IMG/VR virus record: IMGVR_UViG_3300034060_000730
Coordinates: 1 to 27,802 of that record
Length of the DNA: 27,802 bases
Strand: one strand, 5' to 3'
Source: a virus
Both the position numbers and the translations under genes were made by a program. Each line of letters begins with the position of its first letter. Positions within the stretch are counted from its first letter, which is position 1. Shown here one piece after another: positions 15,013 to 21,253 of the stretch. The notes below the pieces were generated by a model. It was not told the origin of the DNA. It did no database searches and saw only the letters and a list, made by a program, of their open reading frames with translations.

Positions 15013-15237
15013 TTATTGTACAGGTCGTTGAGCGCCCGGCGGTCTAGGTGGCGGCGGGGTTGATCTGCCTTCTACAAACTGAAACTCAGGCGACAAGAAA
15101 CCTTCAGCAACTCGCTCAGGCTGGGGCATCGGGGTCGCCGGGTTCGGGGTCGCCGGGGCCGGGGTTTCCTCGGGGTTCTCGTTCTTCCCACGGTTCCGCC
15201 TGTGCCGTGAGGTTTCGATAGTAAGAACGATTTTCAC
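15013..15237 (-). CDS. Proline-rich small protein overlapping the WhiB gene end
   Basis: This is a 74-residue frame with a GTG start at 15237 preceded by GAGGAAGG at good spacing. It overlaps the 3' end of the WhiB gene by about 120 bp in another frame. The product starts MKIVLTIETS, has a Pro/Asn/Thr-rich middle, then GFLSPEFQFVEGRSTPPPPR. Overlapping low-complexity GC-rich DNA makes both frames open, so it may be spurious. The good ribosome site is the main support. Confidence 0.42.
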   Translation of the reverse strand: MKIVLTIETSRHRRNRGKNENPEETPAPATPNPATPMPQPERVAEGFLSPEFQFVEGRSTPPPPRPPGAQRPVQ

Positions 15238-15490
15238 TTTGCTGCCTTCCTCTTTCTGCTCGCTTGATAGCGCGCCTCATCTCTTTGCGTTGCCGCCCGC
15301 TAGTCCCACCGTATACCCCGTCGTCTTCATCGATGTTGGCTGTTAAACATTCCCGTTGGACTTCGCACTCGGCACAGAATTGTTTGGCTCTGACAACGTC
15401 TTGGTACTGCCCCTGTTTGGGAAAGAACATGCTCGGGGGTTTGCCCCGGCAGCGCGCTTTAAGTTTCCAGTCATCGGGGCCGTCTTCGAT
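15116..15490 (-). CDS. WhiB-family iron-sulfur transcription factor (start codon uncertain)
   Basis: WhiB proteins hold a 4Fe-4S cluster through four cysteines and bind the principal sigma factor; they are confined to Actinobacteria and their phages. Here the frame reads DDWKLKARCRGKPPSMFFPK, then FCAECEVQREC and GVYGGTSGRQRKEMRR. The cysteine spacing is C-x24-C-x2-C-x5-C, with the G(V)W/YGG turn and basic C-terminal region. The first cysteine lies upstream of the only ATG (15430). Between the in-frame TAG and that ATG there is no ATG, GTG or TTG. I give the frame from an ATC at 15490, 6 nt after a TAGCAT box. Alternatives are a truncated start at 15430 or a frameshift from the overlapping ORF that begins near 15534. 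Confidence 0.75.
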   Translation of the reverse strand: MEDGPDDWKLKARCRGKPPSMFFPKQGQYQDVVRAKQFCAECEVQRECLTANIDEDDGVYGGTSGRQRKEMRRAIKRAERGRQQSENRSYYRNLTAQAEPWEEREPRGNPGPGDPEPGDPDAPA

Positions 15491-15545
15491 CCGCTGATGC
15501 TATCGGACGGGCGGGGCTGTTGTTTGTTTATCAATTGCGGGGTCC

Positions 15546-15611
15546 AAAAGAAATCTCAAGAACTGTTTGCTATTGGCTTGATGCTGTAGCTCACCGTGCT
15601 ATAGTAAGTAC
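15546..15611 (+). promoter_or_regulatory. Plus-strand promoter P2 (leaderless type)
   Basis: AAAAGAAATCT 15546-15556, TTGATG 15578-15583, 16-bp spacer, TATAGT 15600-15605, then exactly 6 nt to an ATG at 15612. The inverted repeat CTGTAG-N9-CTATAG spans 15584-15604. It is the best -10 match of the family and diverges from the WhiB gene. Confidence 0.78.
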
Positions 15612-15704
15612 ATGCCAAACGACAACGAAATCGACTGGGAACAAGAGGACGAAGACTGGGACCAAGAATGGGAAGACGACGAGCGCGACGACGAGCGGGG
15701 CTAA
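15612..15704 (+). CDS. Leaderless acidic microprotein (30 residues)
   Basis: The ATG lies 6 nt after the TATAGT -10 of P2, so translation would start at or near the first base of the mRNA. The product has 17 Asp/Glu against two Arg and four Trp, with repeats of the type D/E-W-E/D (IDWEQEDEDW, EWEDDE). It would be a highly acidic peptide, perhaps a DNA mimic or a ligand for a basic protein. No homologue is recognised. The stop is TAA 15702-15704; the 80 bp to the opposing gene at 15787 hold no further recognisable gene. Confidence 0.6.
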   Translation: MPNDNEIDWEQEDEDWDQEWEDDERDDERG

Positions 15705-15786
15705 CCCCCCTAGTCAACGCAACACACGGGCCAGCCGGAGCAGCGTCGCCCGGACCCCAGCAAGCCTACGGCGGCGGCGAGCCAAC

Positions 15787-16131
15787 CTAGACTTCACGGC
15801 CCATCTTCCTCCGCACCAAATGCAACGCCCCGCACCCGTCGATCAAATCCCCGTCCCAGCACTGCCCCTCGCACCGTGCTATCCACGCAGACTTATTCAC
15901 CCGGCGAATAACAAATTCTGAAAGGCCACAGCCGTCGCACTGGTCGCCCGCAACAACCTGCCCCTCATCCGGCTCGGTCTCAGAAACAAAGAACCATTCA
16001 GTTGCCAACCTGTCGTTAGGTCGAAACGCCCACACAAAGTCGCCGTGCTGTTTGCAAAACGTTGTGTTATCAACCGACCGCGTCTCGTGCGATAGGACCA
16101 CCCCGCATCCACGATCAGCGCACCTAGACAA
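15787..16131 (-). CDS. Cysteine-rich protein of unknown function
   Basis: The 114-residue product has several metal-ligand-like groups: CADRGCG, FCKQHGDF, CDGCG, ARCEGQCWDGD and DGCG. This suggests two or more small zinc modules. The start is uncertain; TTG 16131 overlaps the previous gene stop and keeps the first cysteine group, while GTG 16101 would lose it. It converges with the acidic microprotein gene. The function is unknown. Confidence 0.6.
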   Translation of the reverse strand: MSRCADRGCGVVLSHETRSVDNTTFCKQHGDFVWAFRPNDRLATEWFFVSETEPDEGQVVAGDQCDGCGLSEFVIRRVNKSAWIARCEGQCWDGDLIDGCGALHLVRRKMGREV

Positions 16132-16711
16132 CCTTCGAAACCAAACGCTTAACACGACTAGAAAATATGACGTCCTTATCGGGGTCGTGGTTCCACGGGT
16201 TCGGCAAACCCAACAACCGGGCAACCCTGCTATGAACAGACATCACATCCCCGCCTCGCGTACCCGGCACCGCCCAACGGGACGGCGGCTCAGTGTTCAT
16301 CCGAGCCAACCCATACATCACCGCTAGAGCAGCGCGTAGTTCCTCAACCTCAGAGCGGCTTTCTTTAACCGGATGGATCTCGCAAACCAAAGACGACCAG
16401 ACCACCGTGGCCGACCCATGTTTCCCGTTAGCCAGCGTGTTCAACTTGCGACCAGAGTTGCAAATGATCCCCGCCGCCGCCGCCGACCTGAACCTCGCGC
16501 CAAGCGCACTATTAGCGCCCGTCGGATTAGCAGGCAAACCCATATGCCAAACATCCTCAGACGTAAATTCCAGTGAGCGCTTTGCCAACCGGAAAATGTA
16601 ATCGTCCGCTAGAGACTTCCACTCTTCGAGAGCGTTCCCGTCCGCTCTATCGATCCCTGCCGTGGCCGCTTTATTAGCAGCCTCCCAATCCAAACCAATC
16701 TGCTCGTTCAT
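16124..16711 (-). CDS. Phage protein with possible winged-helix DNA-binding region
   Basis: The 195-residue product's ATG 16711 is chosen because the N terminus MNEQIGLDWEAANKAATAGI is coherent and the longer frame runs back into the protease gene. Residues about 40-105 (FTSEDVWHMGLP, GARFRSAAAAGIICNSG, SATVVWSSL) follow the pattern of small winged-helix domains seen in phage replication and regulatory proteins. The C-terminal half (VEELRAALAVMYGLARMN, SVHSRVARLLGL) is not recognised. It follows the protease gene by 58 bp. Confidence 0.62.
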   Translation of the reverse strand: MNEQIGLDWEAANKAATAGIDRADGNALEEWKSLADDYIFRLAKRSLEFTSEDVWHMGLPANPTGANSALGARFRSAAAAGIICNSGRKLNTLANGKHGSATVVWSSLVCEIHPVKESRSEVEELRAALAVMYGLARMNTEPPSRWAVPGTRGGDVMSVHSRVARLLGLPNPWNHDPDKDVIFSSRVKRLVSKVV

Positions 16712-16769
16712 ACTCGCAGAGTACACGGTCGGGTGGACACCCCAGATGCCCACCCGACCTGCCCAACAG

Positions 16770-19091
16770 CTAGTGGCCTGTGCCGCAGGAGCAACCCGAC
16801 TCAACGTCACCAGCAGGGGAAAGAGCAGCGAACTTCGCAGCCGCCGCAGCAGCCCGGACCGGGCGGAGCGCATCCCGGAACTCGGCAAGCTCAACCCGGA
16901 TCGAATCCAGCTCTCGCCGCAGATCGGACCGCTCAGTATCGGCAGTGTGGATCATGCCCGCCGCTACCAGAGCGGTGACTTCACCAGCCACAGAATCCCA
17001 CACGCCTCGTGGCGCAGAAACCTCAGCGCCTGAAGCGACCAGCCCTTCGACGATAAAGCCAGAAACGTTTACGGAGAGGAGGCCAACAACTTCGAGCCTG
17101 CCACCCAACTGCCGCCAGTCCGGGGAAACATCCGAGCCACGGAACTTGCGGACCTGCTCCGCAGACAAACCGGGACGCAACGCACCGGCAGCTACGATGC
17201 CGAACTCGTTCTCGTAGAGCGCGACATCGGCCACGCCGCAACCCGTGTCTGCGTAGAACGCTTGGGAATCGGAAGCGACCAGACGGAGGTTAGGGTGAAC
17301 CGTGTCCATGTAGATAGGCCCTGTGGCCACGAGCGTGCCTTCAGCGGTCAACACGTTCTTGTTACGGAAGTGCTTGTAAGCGCAACCTGACTTTGGAACC
17401 GGGACACACCGATCAGCAAACCCGATGTGGCAAGAACCCCACGCAGCGACTAGCCCGTAGCAGCGCCCATCGGGGTGAACCGTGAAAGGCTCAATGCCCG
17501 TCATGTTGCCGGGGAGGAACCAATCCATCGGAGGGTTAGTAGGAACCTCAACCGAAGCGGCAGCAGAGGCCACTAGAGCGGCAAGCCCGTCCTCTGCGTT
17601 GCCCTGCCCGGACAGCCACACGCCTAGAGGTGAAGGCACCCGCCATACGTCGCCCGCTGCCGTAGCGCCTGAAGCGACGAGGGTCTCGTCGACCTGTACG
17701 TCGTCTCCGCTCAGGACGGTAACGAATGCCTCTTGGAAGGCGGGGAACGGTGTGAGGGTCGCGCCCATCATGCGCCCGGCGACAAGAACTTCGAGTGCGT
17801 CAACGCCGCCGAACAACATATCTTCGGCGCTGATTGCTGAACCGTCTGCGGTCAAGAACTCAACCATCACGGAATCGATGTCGGCAGACACGCCGCGCAT
17901 CGTTCCTTCTTTGAGTAGGCGGTGCGCTTCAACCCCAGCGGAGCCTGAATCGAAGAAGCCACGGCCAACGATGTTCTGGCCCTGCCGTTCGATCTCGTGA
18001 ATCGACCCTGCGATCACTGCTCCGTCGTGGCCGGAAGCATTTGCTGTTTGAAGCATTAGTGGCAACGGCAGTTCACGCCATGTTAAAGCGTTCTCAGCGA
18101 TCTTGCGGCCATCGCCTGAAGCGATCCCTTCAACGATCAGCACGCCTTCCCAGTCGTAAAGCGTAACGGGTGCTTGGACCATCTCTGGTTCCTCGGCAAG
18201 CGTTGTGCCGTCAGCGGCCATCATCGCCTCGCCGCCATGCTCATCTTTATAACCGTGTTCATAGTCGTCGCCTTCCTCTGACTCAGCTTCGACAACGATA
18301 GAAGAACCGGCAGGGATCGTAACAACGATCTTGTCGTCCTCTTCGTCTTCCATGCCGCCGCCGCACATGCAACCTTCGCCGTGGTCTTTGGCGTAGCAGC
18401 CCTTTTCTTTAGACCCACCAATTTCAATCTCGGCTTCGACCTGTGTCACTTCAAGTTCGACTTCAATGACCGGATTGCCGAATGCTTCAGCGTCCTCAGC
18501 AGCAGCAACAGTAACCGGCTCCTCAATAGCATCATCGGGGGACAGACCAGCGACTGTTGTTTCAGCCCAGCGGCGTGCAAGCTCGGCCATCAACTCGTCA
18601 TCGGTAATGCCAGACATGTCGCCATCGGTGACAACGATCTCGCCTTCTTCAAGTTCGACCGGCTCAAGCGCTTCCGTCCCAAGGAGGTCGTCTTCTAGTT
18701 CACCCTCGTGCATATCAAACGATTCTGTTTCTACTGTTTCGCTCACTGCTTCAACCTCCATCTCAGCGGTGACCACGGGAGCGGTAACCGATTCCTGTAA
18801 CTCTGACATTGCTCCGGCAAGCATCGCGGTGAGCATCGCTTCCCGGTTTACAAACCCTGTCGGGGTCGTGCTGTTTGTCGCGACCTCTGGAACCTCCGGC
18901 GGCAACGCCTCGGCAGTCAAGTCGACATCGGGGTTATCCATCTGTCCGATCCACGCCTCTGCTTCGGCAGTAGTTAGGTGGCACGAGTCGTGAATGATCG
19001 TCCCGTCCTCTGCGGCGGATACAACGGCCACTGCGAAGCCCCCTGTTGGGAGCGGGCAGTACGGGCTATCGGGTACGACTTGGAAGCTCAT
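16770..19091 (-). CDS. Capsid maturation protease with long acidic N-terminal and C-terminal domains
   Basis: The 773-residue product's residues about 310-460 hold the prohead protease core: WEGVLIVEGIASGDGR, LTWRELPLPLMLQT, GHDGAVIAGSIHEI (candidate catalytic His 355) and MRGVSADID (candidate Ser 402). This is the actinophage version of the S78/U35-type prohead protease. Residues about 530-690 (IEPFTVHPDGRCYGLVAAWG, PDWRQLGGRLEVVGLLSVNV) form the C-terminal domain usual in that lineage. Residues 720-750 are a coiled coil. The first 300 residues are an unusually long, Glu/Val-rich acidic region with a Cys group (GCYAKDHGEGCMCGGG). The ATG has GGAG upstream. It should cleave the capsid delta domain. 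Confidence 0.88.
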   Translation of the reverse strand: MSFQVVPDSPYCPLPTGGFAVAVVSAAEDGTIIHDSCHLTTAEAEAWIGQMDNPDVDLTAEALPPEVPEVATNSTTPTGFVNREAMLTAMLAGAMSELQESVTAPVVTAEMEVEAVSETVETESFDMHEGELEDDLLGTEALEPVELEEGEIVVTDGDMSGITDDELMAELARRWAETTVAGLSPDDAIEEPVTVAAAEDAEAFGNPVIEVELEVTQVEAEIEIGGSKEKGCYAKDHGEGCMCGGGMEDEEDDKIVVTIPAGSSIVVEAESEEGDDYEHGYKDEHGGEAMMAADGTTLAEEPEMVQAPVTLYDWEGVLIVEGIASGDGRKIAENALTWRELPLPLMLQTANASGHDGAVIAGSIHEIERQGQNIVGRGFFDSGSAGVEAHRLLKEGTMRGVSADIDSVMVEFLTADGSAISAEDMLFGGVDALEVLVAGRMMGATLTPFPAFQEAFVTVLSGDDVQVDETLVASGATAAGDVWRVPSPLGVWLSGQGNAEDGLAALVASAAASVEVPTNPPMDWFLPGNMTGIEPFTVHPDGRCYGLVAAWGSCHIGFADRCVPVPKSGCAYKHFRNKNVLTAEGTLVATGPIYMDTVHPNLRLVASDSQAFYADTGCGVADVALYENEFGIVAAGALRPGLSAEQVRKFRGSDVSPDWRQLGGRLEVVGLLSVNVSGFIVEGLVASGAEVSAPRGVWDSVAGEVTALVAAGMIHTADTERSDLRRELDSIRVELAEFRDALRPVRAAAAAAKFAALSPAGDVESGCSCGTGH

Positions 19092-19212
19092 ATGGACTCC
19101 GAGAGTAACACGGCGGGTGCGCTAGTTGCGGGTGGCCTGACCTTACTATGAAGAAACCCAAGTCTCGGATGGGTTAGTTGATAGCAAATTGCAGGGGCTG
19201 GAATTGGGGCCA

Positions 19213-19272
19213 AAAAGAAATCTCAGAAATCTTTCCTAATTGGCTTGCTCCTGTAGAAGCGTGTGCTACAGT
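19213..19272 (+). promoter_or_regulatory. Plus-strand promoter P3
   Basis: AAAAGAAATCT 19213-19223, TTGCTC 19245-19250, 16-bp spacer, TACAGT 19267-19272. A perfect inverted repeat CTGTAG-N9-CTACAG lies at 19251-19271. It sits in the 355-bp gap between the protease start and the 58-residue gene, pointing opposite to both. Confidence 0.75.
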
Positions 19273-19295
19273 AGACCTTGTACCGCAGGAACGGC

Positions 19296-19379
19296 AAGCA
19301 ACCACCGCAGCAGAACATCGCAGCGACCGCCCCAAACACCGGCGATACAGAGCAGGACGATAAGCAACCACCGCAGCAG
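19296..19379 (+). repeat. 18-bp direct repeat pair, 66 bp apart
   Basis: AAGCAACCACCGCAGCAG occurs at 19296-19313 and 19362-19379, each followed a little later by a related CNGCGACCGCC. The 66-bp spacing is a multiple of three, which would fit a duplicated coding unit, or a repeated RNA element. Confidence 0.8.
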
Positions 19380-19411
19380 CAAACAACACTGCGACCGCCT
19401 CCACACCTGCA

Positions 19412-19441
19412 AAGAAGCCCTCCGGCAACGGGGGGCTTCTT
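19412..19441. terminator. Bidirectional terminator hairpin
   Basis: AAGAAGCCC and GGGCTTCTT form a perfect 9-bp stem with a 12-base loop. It ends the plus-strand P3 transcript and lies directly after the stop of the minus-strand 58-residue gene, so it can serve both. Confidence 0.8.
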
Positions 19442-19446
19442 CGATT

Positions 19447-19623
19447 CTATATCTCGATCTCCAACTCAGCGTCCCCGTCCGACAAACCCAAGAACACCTC
19501 TCGCCCCAACATCGCAACACCAGACGTTCCAAACAAACGGTCCAACGCCGCTTCCTGCTCCGCCGAAGTCAGGTCATCGAAATCCACAACGTCTATCGGC
19601 GGCATCGGCGGCATATCAGGCAT
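19447..19623 (-). CDS. Small acidic protein after MuF
   Basis: The 58-residue product starts at ATG 19623, 7 bp after the MuF stop. The sequence begins MPDMPPMPPIDVVDFDDLTS, then a helix SAEQEAALDRLFG and a Gly/Asp-rich end. It is conserved neither to a family I know nor obviously noise; codon choice and operon position support it. It could be a small scaffold-associated or MuF-partner (immunity-like) protein. Confidence 0.55.
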   Translation of the reverse strand: MPDMPPMPPIDVVDFDDLTSAEQEAALDRLFGTSGVAMLGREVFLGLSDGDAELEIEI

Positions 19624-19630
19624 AGAAAAA

Positions 19631-21253
19631 TTATGCCACACCAGATAGACGTAAAGCTTTACGGATCGCTTCGCGTACTGGGCCAAACGCCGCATCGCTC
19701 CACACATATGAAATGGCTGCAATCTCTGGAGTCTGCATCAGAGCCAGCTCTGCAAGCATCGCGACGTTGCCACTTTCAACCGCTACAAATTGTGCATAAG
19801 CCCTTGCGAAGACTTCGACCGGCTTCAACAGGTAATCCGTATGCGCGGTTATTGCCGCGCCTCTCATCCTGAACCCGTCATAGATAAACGAACCCTGATC
19901 AATCGCCGCCGCCCGCAAAGCAATCAGCGATTCAATTTCAGGTGTTGCGTACAGCGCCTCCAAGACCCCAGCCATTTCAGCGCTCGCACCAGACAGCCCT
20001 GCTTCAGCGCTCCAGACTCCGGTGCCGTAGCCGCCGGGCGCTGTTCCAATATCTCCCCAGTCCATATAATGCCCAATCTCGTGAGCAACCGTGTTCAGAT
20101 TTGTGGCCCCATCTTTAATCGAAATGTAGCTCAACAAGTCGCCAGTTTCGTTATCAAGTAAACGGACAAAATTGCCCTGCCCTTCACCAGTTAAAACATG
20201 AAACGTGACGTCTGGAGTACCAGCAGGGACACCGTGAAGTCCTTCAACCGTACTAATGACTTCGTCGACCGCCGCCTGAACCCGAGTGGCTGCAACCTCA
20301 ATACCTCTAACAGGAGCTGTAGGCACGAAACGAACGTCTTTGGGCAAACCCAGTTCAGATTTCCACGCCGCCCTTAGTTCTCTGTCAGCAAAATTGCTTA
20401 ACGGTCTCAGTTCGCCATTTGCCAAAGCATCAAGAACTTGCTGCCCGCCAGATTCAAGTACCGCTGAACCAACCGCACCGTCCTCCGCTGCCGCCGCAAC
20501 CACCGACCAATCCTCACCAAGGACCGTGGCCCTTGGATCTTCCATCTCGTAATCGGTTTCACACTGGCAGTTAATAGCTTCAGCATCCGACAACGCAGGG
20601 TCGCCGGGGAATTCGCACTCCTCGCCGCCAACCATAAACATCTCGTCAAAGCCAACGACCTGCCCGTCAGCATCCAGATGAGTAGGTCTGGTATTAGCGC
20701 CAGCCGCAACCCAAGTCTTAAACCCCTGCTGCAACTCCGCACCCGCAGACAGCCCGCCTTGATCCGCTGCGTCGCCCTCCGTCAAAACCACACCATCTTC
20801 GATACCCGCAGACAAAGGTCCAGCCGCCGCTACAAGTCCAAGCTGCTCCAACATCCACCCACGGGTTTCGCCCTGTCCGGTATCCGCTAGAACAGCAACC
20901 CGCTTGCCAACCGTGACAGCAAGATGCCGAACCCTGTTGACTTGCGCGCGCCACGAAGTCTCCGCAGACCACAGCACCCACGGCGGGACAGTCTTTGTAT
21001 CGGGAGGCAACGTTAGAAACGCCGCCCGCATATACGCATCCCACAAGACCGGGGCCACGAACTTATCCGTGGCCTCAACCCACCACGAGTCATCCCATAG
21101 CTCCGCCGCCGAGTAAACCCCCGGCTCTGAAGCCATCACCGCCGCCCGCAACTTTGACCGTGAAGCATCAAAGGCTTCGCTTGTAGCCTGCCGCAATCTC
21201 AGCCGAGTGAGATTCTGGTTCCTAGCCGGTAGCTGAACTTTGCGAGTTGCCAT
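19631..21253 (-). CDS. MuF-like minor capsid protein fused to an HExxH metallopeptidase-like domain
   Basis: The product has 540 residues. Residues about 1-235 form the MuF part, ending in the diagnostic WVAAGANTRPTHLDADGQVV ... FPGDPALSDAEAINCQC. MuF proteins sit at the portal, are packaged in the head and may be ejected with DNA. Residues about 300-540 form a second domain with NLNTVAHEIGHYMDWG (HEIGH at 391-395) and KPVEVFARAYAQF (E480 a candidate third zinc ligand). This resembles metallopeptidase domains in polyvalent phage proteins and MuF polymorphic toxins. The ATG overlaps the portal stop (TGATG). A small acidic ORF follows. Confidence 0.87.
   Translation of the reverse strand: MATRKVQLPARNQNLTRLRLRQATSEAFDASRSKLRAAVMASEPGVYSAAELWDDSWWVEATDKFVAPVLWDAYMRAAFLTLPPDTKTVPPWVLWSAETSWRAQVNRVRHLAVTVGKRVAVLADTGQGETRGWMLEQLGLVAAAGPLSAGIEDGVVLTEGDAADQGGLSAGAELQQGFKTWVAAGANTRPTHLDADGQVVGFDEMFMVGGEECEFPGDPALSDAEAINCQCETDYEMEDPRATVLGEDWSVVAAAAEDGAVGSAVLESGGQQVLDALANGELRPLSNFADRELRAAWKSELGLPKDVRFVPTAPVRGIEVAATRVQAAVDEVISTVEGLHGVPAGTPDVTFHVLTGEGQGNFVRLLDNETGDLLSYISIKDGATNLNTVAHEIGHYMDWGDIGTAPGGYGTGVWSAEAGLSGASAEMAGVLEALYATPEIESLIALRAAAIDQGSFIYDGFRMRGAAITAHTDYLLKPVEVFARAYAQFVAVESGNVAMLAELALMQTPEIAAISYVWSDAAFGPVREAIRKALRLSGVA

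Larger units (their letters stand above)
19278..19441 (+). ncRNA. Short terminated transcript from P3, coding status unclear
   Basis: P3 and the hairpin terminator at 19412-19441 define a transcript of roughly 160 nt. No ATG follows the -10. A TTG 5 nt downstream opens a Gln/Pro-rich frame that runs straight through the terminator, and another frame ends at 19363 without a start codon. The transcript holds an 18-bp direct repeat. I favour a non-coding RNA or a decayed moron gene. The rest of the gap (19092-19212) shows no gene. Confidence 0.45.

Noticed and set aside
15691-15711. GGGG-CTAA-CCCC after the acidic microprotein as a terminator
   Set aside because: Only four base pairs and no T-run; too weak to call.
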